In this document: one piece after another, positions 13,823 to 24,049 of the stretch
Layout of the letters: each line of letters starts with the position of its first letter
Position numbering within the stretch: the stretch's first letter is position 1
Assembly (NCBI RefSeq): GCF_963678635.1
Contig: NC_087066.1
Location: 66,907,477-66,971,476 of the forward strand
Source: Symsagittifera roscoffensis
Lineage: Eukaryota > Xenacoelomorpha > Acoela > Convolutidae
Direction of reading: 5' to 3'
Length of the DNA stretch: 64,000 bases
The notes under the pieces: generated by a model
Databases searched by the model: none
Seen by the model: the letters and a program-made list of their open reading frames with translations, nothing else
Told to the model about the DNA's origin: nothing
Made by a program: the position numbers and the translations under genes

Positions 13823-14633
13823 GTAACCAATTGGCTCAAATGGGTAAAGACTTAACAGACAGCCAAACGAGAAGTAGCGACAGTCGAAGTGGCAAGCTCA
13901 ACACAGTTTCAACTAGGCTTAGGCCATATTATTCAATTGCCATTACACTTTAAAAATACGAGGTAACTGTACCTTAAACGTACCTTAAGTTTTCTCAACA
14001 GGTTAGGCAAAAACTGCTTGCCATAAATTTACCTCAAGCCACCTTAACTACTACATTAAGTCACCCATACTTTATCTGAAAAAGGTACCCTATTTAGGAA
14101 GATAAAAAAACCTTACACCATCTGAAATTTTACCTTAACTCACCTCAATTTTGTGCTTAAACTTGAGGTGAAAATACTTTGAACTTTAACTAAAGTTACC
14201 AGAAGTTTACCTTGGAAATTTACCTTAACTGAGTATTCACCGTGTTTCCACTGTGTCTCCAATGATGTCGACTTTTACAGCTTTTGCAATCAGTTTCAGC
14301 CCCAAGTCAGAGTTTTCTGATGTCACTCGATTGATTCAATTGATATAGCTAGATTGGTCTGACATATAACAAGTGTATAAACCTTAGGCCATGGTCACCC
14401 CCATTATCAGCATTCACAAAACATGCTCAAGCTGAACCTAAACAAGCAAAATGATGGGAGGTGAAATATTTTTAACCTTTCAAGTTTTAACCTTTAGTAG
14501 TTTTAAGGTAGACTTGAGGTGAACTTTACCTTAACAACCATTAACCTTAGTGATCTAAACTAACCTTACCTCAAGATTTTGTAGAGTGTACAATTTTGAA
14601 TTCTTCCAGAAAGGTAGCATAAAAACTTAAAGA
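13691..14633. repeat. Spacer copy 1 between minisatellite blocks
   Basis: This non-satellite segment of about 0.94 kb recurs almost unchanged at 16,802-17,744 and 19,049-19,985. It is unusually rich in the heptamer ACCTTAA and its complement, plus CACCTCAA/TTGAGGTG pairs that can fold back. It contains an EcoRI-like GAATTC near its 3' end just before the next array. It has no gene beyond the short tail frame at its 5' end. Confidence 0.85.
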
Positions 14634-16801
14634 CGTTTCAAGAAGACGTTGTTCGACTGGGAGGCCCAGCTGCTGCAGCAGAAGGCAGTGCTGTACGAGG
14701 AGGCGGTGGCTTTCAAGACGACGGTGTTCGACTGGGAGGCCCAGCTGCTCGAGAGGGTTGTGCTTGACGAAATGGCGGTGGCTTTCAAGAAGAAGGTGTT
14801 CGGCTGGGAGGCCCAGCTTCTCCAGAAGGCGATGCTGGACGAGGAGGTGGTGGCTTTCAAGAAGACGGTGTTCGACTTGGAGGCCCAGATGCTACTGAAG
14901 GCGGTGCTGGACGAGGAGGCGGTGGCTTTCAAGAAGACGGTGTTCGGCTGGGAGGCCCATCTGCTCCAGAAGGCGATGCTGGACGAGGAGGTGGTGGCTT
15001 TCAAGAAGACGGTGTTCGACTTGGAGGCCCAGCTGCTACTGAAGGCGGTGCTGGACGAGGAGGCGGTGGCTTTCAAGAAGACGGTGTTCGAATGGGAGGC
15101 CCAGCTGCTCGAGAGGGTGGTGCTTGACAAAATGGCGGTGGCTTTCAAGAAGACGGTGTTCGGCTGGGAGGCCCAGCTGCTCCAGAAGGCGATGCTGGAC
15201 GAGGAGGTGGTGGCTTTCAAGATGACGGTGTTCGATTTGGAGGCCCAGATGCTACTGAAGGCGGTGCTGGACGAGGAGGCGGTGGCTTTCAAGAAGACGG
15301 TGTTCGGCTGGGAGGCCCAGCTGCTCCAGAAGGCGATGCTGGACGAGGAGGTGGTGGCTTTCAAGAAGACGGTGTTCGACTTGGAGGCCCAGCTGCTACT
15401 GAAGGCGGTGCCGGACGAGGAGGCGGTGGCTTTCAAGAAGACGGTGTTCGTTTGGGAGGCCCAGCTGCTCGAGAGGGTGGTGCTTGACGAAATGGCGGTG
15501 GCTTTCAAGAAGACGGTGTTCGGCTGGGAGGCCCAGCTGCTCCAGAAGGCGATGCTGGACGAGGAGGTGGTGGCTTTCAAGAAGACGGTGTTCGACTCGG
15601 AGGCCCAGATGCTACTGAAGGCGGTGCTGGACGAGGAGGCGGTGGCTTTCAAGAAGACGGTGTTCGGCTGGGAGGCCCAGCTGCTCCAGAAGGCGATGCT
15701 GGACGAGGAGGTGGTGGCTTTCAAGAAGACGGTGTTCGACTTGGAGGCCCAGATGCTACTGAAGGCGGTGCTGGACGAGGAGGCGGTGGCTTTCAAGAAG
15801 ACGGTGTTCGGCTGGGAGGCCCATCTGCTCCAGAAGGCGATGCTGGACGAGGAGGTGGTGGCTTTCAAGAAGACGGTGTTCGACTTGGAGGCCCAGCTGC
15901 TACTGAAGGCGGTGCTGGACGAGGAGGCGGTGGCTTTCAAGAAGACGGTGTTCGAATGGGAGGCCCAGCTGCTCGAGAGGGTGGTGCTTGACAAAATGGC
16001 GGTGGCTTTCAAGAAGACGGTGTTCGGCTGGGAGGCCCAGCTGCTCCAGAAGGCGATGCTGGACGAGGAGGTGGTGGCTTTCAAGATGACGGTGTTCGAT
16101 TTGGAGGCCCAGATGCTACTGAAGGCGGTGCTGGACGAGGAGGCGGTGGCTTTCAAGAAGACGGTGTTCGGCTGGGAGGCCCAGCTGCTCCAGAAGGCGA
16201 TGCTGGACGAGGAGGTGGTGGCTTTCAAGAAGACGGTGTTCGACTTGGAGGCCCAGCTGCTACTGAAGGCGGTGCCGGACGAGGAGGCGGTGGCTTTCAA
16301 GAAGACGGTGTTCGTTTGGGAGGCCCAGCTGCTCGAGAGGGTGGTGCTTGACGAAATGGCGGTGGCTTTCAAGAAGACGGTGTTCGGCTGGGAGGCCCAG
16401 CTGCTCCAGAAGGCGATGCTGGACGAGGAGGTGGTGGCTTTCAAGAAGACGGTGTTCGACTCGGAGGCCCAGATGCTACTGAAGGCGGTGCTGGACGAGG
16501 AGGCGGTGGCTTTCAAGAAGACGGTGTTCGAATGGGAGGCCCAGCTGCTCCAGAGGGCGGTGCTGGACGAGGAGGCGGTGGCTTTCAAGAAGACGGTGTA
16601 CGACTGGGAGCCCCAGCTGCTCCAGAGGGCGGTGCGAGACGAAAAGGCGGTGGCTTTCAAGAAGACGGTTTTCGAGTGGTAGGCCCAGCTGGTCCAGAGG
16701 GAGTTGCTGCTCGAGGAGGCGGTGGCTTTCAAGAAGACGGTGTTCGACTGGGAAGCCCAGCTGCTCCAGAAGGCGGTGCTAGACGAAAAGGCAGTGGCTT
16801 T
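14634..16801 (+). repeat. 72-bp minisatellite, block 2 with 864-bp higher-order repeat
   Basis: The block has about 30 units. Diagnostic variants recur exactly 864 bp (12 units) apart: GATGACGGTG at 15,221 and 16,085, and CCGGACGAGG at 15,411 and 16,275. This shows a recent 12-unit higher-order duplication. The plus frame VLDEEAVAFKK.. is open for 677 codons and an antisense frame for 731 codons, but both follow from the stop-free unit. Confidence 0.95.
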
Positions 16802-16933
16802 CAAGAAGAATTTTTTGACCAATTAGTTTTTGGCGACTACTACGGTCTACTACTTTTCTGTACAGTTTGTCTGGCACAATATCGTAATTTTGAGGCTACT
16901 CGATGCAGCGTGGTTACCTTTCGGAGAAATTGA
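16532..16933 (+). pseudogene. 3' end of the repeat reading frame with unique tail, copy 2
   Basis: The last units of block 2 read in the Gly-rich frame through the junction into the same unique tail as copy 1, ending in TGA 3111 bp downstream of the copy 1 stop. The residue differences from copy 1 are few. See copy 1 for interpretation. Confidence 0.4.
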
Positions 16934-17744
16934 GTAACTAATTGGCACAAATGGGTAAAGACTTAACAGACAGCCAAACGAGAAGTAGCGACAGTCGAAG
17001 TGGCAAGTTCAACACAGTTTCAACTAGGCTTAGGCCATATTATTCAATTGCCATTACACTTTAAAAATACGAGGTAACTGTACCTTAAACGTACCTTAAG
17101 TTTTCGCAACAGGTTAGGCAAAAACTGCTTACCATAAATTTACCTCAAGCCACCTTAACTACTACATTAAGTCACCCATACTTTATCTGAAAAAGGTACC
17201 CTATTTAGGAAGATAAAAAAACCTTACACCATCTGAAATATTACCTTAACTCACCTCAATTTTGTGCTAAAACTTGAGGTGAAAATACTTTGAACTTTAA
17301 CTAAAGTTACCCGAAGTTTACCTTGGAAATTTACCCTTAACTGAGTATTCACCGTGTTTCCACTGTGTCTCCAATGATGTCTACTTTTACAGCTTTTGCA
17401 ATCAATTTCAGCCCCAAGTCAGAGTTTTCTGATGTCACTCGATTGATTCAATTGATATAGCTAGATTGGTCTGACATATAACAAGTGTATAAACCTTAGG
17501 CCATGGTCACCCCCATTATCAGCATTCACAAAACATGCTCAAGCTGAACCTAAACAAGCAAAATGATGGGAGGTGAAATATTTTTAACCTTTCAAGTTTT
17601 AACCTTTAGTAGTTTTAAGGTAGACTTGAGTAAACTTTACCTTAACAACCATTAACCTTAGTGATCTAAACTAACCTTACCTCAAGATTTTTTAGAGTGT
17701 ACAATTTTGAATTCTTCCAGAAAGGTAGCCTAAAAACTTAAAGA
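16802..17744. repeat. Spacer copy 2
   Basis: This is a near-identical repeat of the 13,691-14,633 spacer, with scattered substitutions and small indels. It connects block 2 to block 3. Confidence 0.9.
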
Positions 17745-19048
17745 CGTTTCAAGAAGACGTTGTTCGACTGGGAGGCCCAGCTGCTGCTGCAGAAGGCAGT
17801 GCTGTACGAGGAGGCGGTGGCTTTCAAGACGACGGTGTTCGACTGGGAGGCCCAGCTGCTCGAGAGGGTGATGCTTGACGAAATGGCGGTGGCTTTCAAG
17901 AAGACAGTGTTCGGCTGGGAGGCCCAGCTGCTCCAGAAGGCGATGCTGGACGAGGAGGTGGTGGCTTTCAAGAAGACGGTGTTCGACTTGGAGGCCCAGA
18001 TGCTACTGAAGGTGGTGCTGGACGAGGAGGCGGTGGCTTTCAAGAAGACGGTGTTCGGCTGGGAGGCCCATCTGCTCCAGAAGGCGATGCTGGACGAGGA
18101 GGTGGTGGCTTTCAAGAAGACGGTGTTCGACTTGGAGGCCCAGCTGCTACTGAAGGCGGTGCTGGACGAGGAGGCGGTGGCTTTCAAGAAGACGGTGTTC
18201 GAATGGGAGGCCCAGCTGCTCGAGAGGGTGGTGCTTGACAAAATGGCGGTGGCTTTCAAGAAGACGGTGTTCGGCTGGGAGGCCCAGCTGCTCCAGAAGG
18301 CGATGCTGGACGAGGAGGTGGTGGCTTTCAAGATGACGGTGTTCGACTTGGAGGCCCAGATGCTACTGAAGGCGGTGCTGGACGAGGAGGCGGTGGCTTT
18401 CAAGAAGACGGTGTTCGGCTGGGAGGCCCAGCTGCTCCAGAAGGCGATGCTGGACGAGGAGGTGGTGGCTTTCAAGAAGACGGTGTTCGACTTGGAGGCC
18501 CAGCTGCTACTGAAGGCGGTGCCGGAGGAGGAGGCGGTGGCTTTCAAGAAGACGGTGTTCGTTTGGGAGGCCCAGCTGCTCGAGAGGGTGGTGCTTGACG
18601 AAATGGCGGGGGCTTTCAAGAAGACGGTGTTCGGCTGGGAGGCCCAGCTGCTCCAGAAGGCGATGCTGGACGAGGAGGTGGTGGCTTTCAAGAGGACGGT
18701 GTTCGACTTGGAGGCCCAGATGCTACTGAAGGCGGTGCTGGACGAGGAGGCGGTGGCTTTCAAGAAGACGGTGTTCGAATGGGAGGCCCAGCTGCTCCAG
18801 AGGGCGGTGCTGGACGAGGAGGCGGTGGCTTTCAAGAAGACGGTGTACGACTGGGAGCCCCAGCTGCTCCAGAGGGCGGTGCGAGACGAAAAGGCGGTGG
18901 CTTTCAAGAAGACGGTTTTCGAGTGGTAGGCCCAGCTGGTCCAGAGGGCGTTGCTGCTCGAGGAGGCGGTGGCTTTCAAGAAGACGGTGTTCGACTGGGA
19001 AGCCCAGCTGCTCCAGAAGGCGGTGCTAGACGAAAAGGTAGTGGCTTT
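17745..19048 (+). repeat. 72-bp minisatellite, block 3 (about 18 units)
   Basis: The order of unit variants matches block 2 except that one 12-unit higher-order segment is absent (block 3 is about 864 bp shorter). Blocks 2 and 3 with their spacers are therefore a tandem duplication of one ~2.2-3.1 kb module. Confidence 0.95.
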
Positions 19049-19180
19049 CAAGAAGAATTTTTTGACCAATTAGTTTGTGGCGACTACTACGGTCTACTAC
19101 TTTTCTGTACAGTTTGTCTGGCACAATATCGTAATTTTGAGGCTACTCGATGCAGCGTGGTTACCTTTCGGAGAAATTGA
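18779..19180 (+). pseudogene. 3' end of the repeat reading frame with unique tail, copy 3
   Basis: This is the third copy of the Gly-rich units running into the unique tail (FDQLVCGDYYG here, F to C), ending in TGA. The interpretation is the same as for the other two copies. Confidence 0.4.
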
Positions 19181-19985
19181 GTAACCAATTGGCACAAATG
19201 GGTAAAGACTTAACAGACAGCCAAACGAGAAGTAGCGACAGTCGAAGTGGCAAGTTCAACACAGTTTCAACTAGGCTTAGGCCATATTATTCAATTGCCA
19301 TTACACTTTAAAAATACTAGGTAACTGTACCTTAAACGTACCTTAAGTTTTCGCAACAGGTTAGGCAAAAACTGCTTACCATAAATTTACCTCAAGTCAC
19401 CTTAACTACTACATTAAGTCACCCATACTTTATCTGAAAAAGGTACCATATTTAGGAAGATAAAAAAACCTTACACCATCTGAAATATTACCTTAACTCA
19501 CCTCAATTTTGTGCTAAAAGTTGAGGTGAAAATACTTTGAACTTTAACTAAAGTTACCCGAAGTTTACCTTGGAAATTTACCTTAACTGAGTATTCACCG
19601 TGTTTCCACTGTGTCTCCAATGATGTCTACTTTTACAGCTTTTGCAATCAATCTCAGCCCCAAGTCAGAGTTTTCTGATGTCACTCGATTGATTCAATTG
19701 ATATAGCTAGATTGGTCTGACATATAACAAGTGTATAAACCTTAGGCCATGGTCACCCCCATTATCAGCATTCACAAAACATGCTCAAGCTGAACCTAAA
19801 CAAGCAAAATGATGGGAGGTGAAATATTTTTAACCTTTCAAGTTTTAACCTTTAGTAGTTTTAAGGTAGACTTGAGTAAACTTTACCTTAACAACCATTA
19901 ACCTTAGTGATCTAAACTAACCTTACCTCAAGATTTTTTAGAGTTTACAATTTTGAATTCTTCCAGAAAGGTAGACTAAAAACTT
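19049..19985. repeat. Spacer copy 3
   Basis: This is a third copy of the ~0.94-kb spacer, nearly identical to copy 2. It ends at about 19,985 (CTAAAAACTTAAA), beyond which unrelated AT-rich sequence begins instead of another satellite block. Confidence 0.9.
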
Positions 19986-20491
19986 AAAATCTCATTACAG
20001 TTATTAAATTATTTAAAAAACTATATTTTCATCGATTTCAAAAGTTCTGCACAATATTTAAATTATAACGCGCAAAGTTATGAAAATATGTTGTTTTTCA
20101 TTGAGTCTTGATGAATAAACGAGGCTTGATGTTTTTGAATAGTTGTTTGTTCTATTCAAGATCGCCTAAGTTTGTTGAAACAGATACATAGAAATGAGTT
20201 GAATCGTTATAGGGAGTTGAATTGAAGAACATTATATTTTGTACGGATAACGAAATGCTTTATTTGGGCCCCAGCTTCAGGGTGAACAGAAATTATGACT
20301 TTCAGTTTAGATATTCAATAATTCAATTCAATTGGGCCGGATAAGCTCAATTTTAACACAAAACGGAACATTTGGTTAAAAAAATTAAACAGCCAAACTT
20401 AGAATTCAGATTAGTTAGTGGTAAGGCCCAGTAAATTTACTTAAATTTATTGTTTGGTAAACTATTGACTTTTTGTCTTTTACTGAAATTG

Positions 20492-20529
20492 TTGATAGTT
20501 ATTATCTGTTAACAGATTATAACTATCAA
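20492..20529. repeat. 38-bp near-perfect palindrome
   Basis: The arms TTGATAGTTAT and ATAACTATCAA flank a GTTAAC centre with one symmetric mismatch pair. It could form a hairpin or cruciform. It may belong to a small transposon end or may be by chance in AT-rich DNA. Confidence 0.7.
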
Positions 20530-20542
20530 TATATAGCCAACA

Positions 20543-20665
20543 TTTTCAATGGGCTTCTTTCCGCATACTTCCCAGCCTAGTGACGTGAGATAATATTTTC
20601 AATTTTTAAAAATAATTATGACCTCACATCACTAGGCTGGGAAACCTGCGGCTAGCTCATTGAAA
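20543..20665. repeat. Foldback element (MITE-like)
   Basis: CCCAGCCTAGTGACGTGAG on the left is the inverse of CTCACATCACTAGGCTGGG on the right, and weaker complementarity extends outward to TTCAATGGG / CTCATTGAA. The total is about 120 bp with an AT-rich loop. It is typical of a small non-autonomous foldback element. No clear target-site duplication was found. Confidence 0.65.
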
Positions 20666-21120
20666 AGAATTTTTTGAAAAAAATATAAGAGATTTTTTGA
20701 GACTACTTATCTTGAGACTATATATCTTGTATATACTTTACTAGAGCTTAGTCCAAAGTGGGTATAATTGTGTGATGTGAGTTTCAGGTCAATCAATCTG
20801 AACTCGACTGAACAAACACTATCGGTGATATATCACAGTAGGTGGTAGGTTCATTTTCAATAGCTGGATTGCTTTTTGTTATTCTTTGAACATTATTTAA
20901 AATTGATCTCAAAAGCCTAAATTTTGACAAAATAAGTGTAAGTTTTGAATTTTTGAACACAATTTCTTTTGGCAAAGTAATGTATTTACAAAAACTATCT
21001 TAGTGTTAGAACAATTGATTGAATATGAAATGACTAAATTACAGTTCTCAAATTTGATATATATGCACTGGGTATAACAAACTAATTTACATAACGACAT
21101 AACAAAAATTTTAAGAACTA

Positions 21121-21600
21121 GCAGGGCGCGTACGCCCCTTTAGAATTACCGCTGCCCGGGTCGAGGTCCGCGACTTAAGAAAAGAATTTGTAAGTCGCGG
21201 CGCATACCGTTCTCAGACTGGATTTTGCTGTCGCGCCGCGTGCTTATGTCATGCCGTTAGCCTTTTATTAAGTCGTGCCGTCAGTCTTTTCTTAAGTCGC
21301 GCCGCTTAAATCGTTTCTCAAGTCGCGCCGTCAGTCTTTTCTCAAGTCGCGCCGTCAGTCTTTTCTTAAGTCGGGCCGTCAGTCTTTTCTCAAGTCGCGC
21401 CGTCAGTATTTTCTTAAGTCGCGGATCTCGACGGTGTTTTGAGTCGCGCCGGTCGCGGTTGTTTTTTTTTCAGTCGCGCCGGTTTTCAATTGCCAAGTTT
21501 CGGTCGCGCCGGTCTCGAATTGTCAAATTTGAGTCGCGCCGGTCTTTTCTTAAGTCGCGGATCTCAACGCGGGTGGTCAGGTTCAATTGGGATTGGAAGT
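21121..21600. repeat. GC-rich island of 24-bp tandem repeats
   Basis: The motif AAGTCGCGCCGTCAG followed by TMTTTTCT repeats every 24 bp from about 21,270 to 21,430, then continues as a looser AGTCGCGCCGGT series to ~21,560. It is strikingly CpG-rich inside AT-rich flanks. A short plus frame with SRAG repeats (21,439 on) is a by-product of the repeat. Confidence 0.85.
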
Positions 21601-21858
21601 TTTTTCTTGCCGAATTTACCACTTATCAATTTTTATAGTGTCAGTCCTACTTCAATTTAAAATAATTTTCGGAAAAAAGTTTCGATTGAAATTATCATTT
21701 AATTTTCTTCTATGAAAGTTGATCGATAAAAACTTTTTCCGTAGACTTCAAATAAAAAAATTGTATGATAAGCAACTTTCTTATATGGAAGTCAACCCGG
21801 GTAGTTATTAAGTCGAAATTGGTCTGGGAGTTGCAATGAAGCATAAGAGTTCAAAGCA

Positions 21859-22545
21859 TTATGAAGTGTTATGCTGGTTGAGATCCTTTGCGATGTGAGT
21901 CATAGTGAAATTGATGCCGAGCAGAAGTCCATTTCGATGCCCGTGCTCCTCTCTTGTAATTTGAAATCCGTGTCGCTTATATACTTTCAGTGCCGCCACT
22001 TGATCCGACTTGACCGTGAGTTCAATACGCGTTTCTCCACGACTCCTAGCTAAATGTTCTGCTCTTAGCATTAGTCTGTCTGCTAATCCAGTCCCTCGGT
22101 ATTTTCGATCGACACGCAACCGGTGCAGTTCGATAGAAGAATGCTCGGCGGTGGGCTTTGTCATAGCTATACAGCCAACAATGTTGCAATTTTTGTCGGT
22201 ACAAATGAGCAACTTGTTGTAATCGCGCGCAAAATACTCATCAAAATCTTCGATATAATTTTCCGGATGGTTTGAGCGAAATTTAAAATACCCATACACG
22301 ATTGAGGCAAGGTAAGTGCACACTTGTGATAAAAAATAGGCACTTATAGCTGAAGAAGATGCGCTCATCTTAAATACGTAATAATTGTTTAGGGCAAGCA
22401 AACAAATGTAGAGATAGAAAACAGGCGATTTTTGTCTGTTTTTGAAGCTCACGTATGGCCATGATTGTATGTATATCAACATGGACCATAACTTAGCTTT
22501 TTCTCTCACAATTTTGTTACACTCTTCATAACTCAAAACCTCCAT
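21859..22545 (-). CDS. GNAT-family N-acetyltransferase, NAT8/camello-like
   Basis: This is an intact 228-aa frame from an ATG at 22,545 to a stop at 21,859, with no visible intron. Residues ~41-58 and ~66-84 are hydrophobic and could anchor the protein in the ER or Golgi membrane, as in NAT8-type enzymes. Residues ~100-215 form a GNAT domain: the acetyl-CoA-binding motif A is visible as VDRKYRGTGLADRL (145-158), followed by an AEHLARSRG helix, the strand IELTV, and ALKVYKRHGF (motif B). Such enzymes transfer acetyl from acetyl-CoA to a lysine or other amine; the substrate here is unknown. It is the best host-gene candidate of the window. It stands alone between repeats, so it could still be a retrocopy. 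Confidence 0.85.
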   Translation of the reverse strand: MEVLSYEECNKIVREKAKLWSMLIYIQSWPYVSFKNRQKSPVFYLYICLLALNNYYVFKMSASSSAISAYFLSQVCTYLASIVYGYFKFRSNHPENYIEDFDEYFARDYNKLLICTDKNCNIVGCIAMTKPTAEHSSIELHRLRVDRKYRGTGLADRLMLRAEHLARSRGETRIELTVKSDQVAALKVYKRHGFQITREEHGHRNGLLLGINFTMTHIAKDLNQHNTS

Positions 22546-24049
22546 TTTTGTACGCTGGTGAACTCGCTAGTTTTTAAAAATCAGCGACGGTAAAAAGAGA
22601 TTTAGCGAAAATCTAAGCTTATCAATTCTAGCAATGAGTTGATAATTTTTTTCACATCAAATGGTTGAACATGATCGAGTAAAAACGACAAACTCAAGAA
22701 GCTGAGATTAAATTGTCGCACTCAATATCAAATTGTTTTTCATCTCACTTATATCGAGTGCGCTGCGTAAAAACTATACTTGGTATCCAAATCAGAAAAA
22801 AGTTCGAGTATCGTTTCTAACCAAATCTTGAGACGCTAAGAATTAATGTTGGTTTTTCGTTGGAGAAACACAAGTGATCAGTTTAATAGATTGAATGCAG
22901 ATTGTGCAAAATTAGAATAAAAAACAGAGCAGAATTTTTTTTTCATTCCAAAGTAGGTTTGTTTTTGCCTGTATACCTAGTATTGAAACTGAAATAACGC
23001 CGGTAGATATTTTTCGACTAGATTTATGACTTTCTGGGTGCATTTTGAACGTCTTGGCCAGTTTTGTGGTGTTTGCTCGTCCGCAGACAAAATGTGCTCC
23101 ATGCCAGATACGTTTTGATCATCTTGACCGAAAATGAGCATTCGAAAATTTTTTAGTAGTAAAATGAAACTGGAACTGAGGTCCAAAAACAATATCACAG
23201 TTTAATTAGAAGAAAAAGAACTTATCTGAGTCCCACTTTTTCTTAAACCAGGCAATAAAATAGTCAAAATGGGTCAATTTGCGATCTTGTCAAGCAGGAT
23301 GGATTGATTATTTCGATTGTTAAAAATGTGCAACGTCTTGGCGAAAAATTAATATCAACAGTTCTTTAACCAAGTTTTGGAATGTTTTCAGCCAAAAATT
23401 GGATGTTTTTTATTGACACCCCTCAAAAAAGTCTAAATAGTCTTTAATAGTACCATCCCTTCCAATGAATTACCAATCAAAATTGGGTCACGGCTCGGTC
23501 ACAAATCGTAATTCAACCATAACGAGAGCTAGGTAAAATTTTTCAAAAGCTCAGTTTTGTGCTTATAGGTTCACGGATTCTGTGCATATGCGTCATAAAA
23601 CGGACTCTGTAAAGTTTGTTGCGGAATCCGTGACTAAATCACGGCAATAGTGTCAAAACTTCGATATCACTGAATCTGTAAAATGGGTTTTTGTGAGGAA
23701 TTCGGCGGAATCTGAGAAGTTCAATGAATAATATCAAACCTGCAAATTTTTCAAAATAAATTATTCGAATCAAGTTCAAAATGAGAAACCAACTTCTAGC
23801 CCCATGTTTGCTATGAGTTAAGTAAAAGATGCTTAACCAATAGGAACTCAACAAACAAATTTTCTATTGATAATTTGTTCTAAAAGTAGCCGAAAAAGTT
23901 GTAAAAATGAAATTCATTTCAAATAGGCATTTGAAGGGTAAAATTATACTATGCATTTGAGTTAGTTCGATAACAATCAAACATCAGAGACCGACCCTAA
24001 TCATAAACAAAAACCAAGGAGTCCGTATCTGGTCAACCGCGGATTCCGA
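22546..24049. other. Intergenic sequence without recognisable gene
   Basis: The sequence is AT-rich. Short frames (for example 22,977-23,198 and 23,639-23,854, minus) lack domains. The 3' part may include more of the decayed retroelement that starts at ~24,050. Confidence 0.45.

Larger units (their letters stand above)
19986..21120. other. Intergenic AT-rich sequence with two palindromes
   Basis: I see no gene. The stretch holds a long palindrome at 20,492-20,529 and a foldback at 20,543-20,665, both listed separately. Short open frames near 20,800-21,100 have no recognisable content. Confidence 0.5.

Noticed and set aside
4067..19048. CRISPR array
   Set aside because: The repeats are contiguous 72-bp units without unique spacers, in a eukaryotic context, with no cas genes.
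21439..21660. SRAG-repeat mini-protein frame
   Set aside because: It is a translation of the GC-rich tandem repeat with no independent coding evidence.
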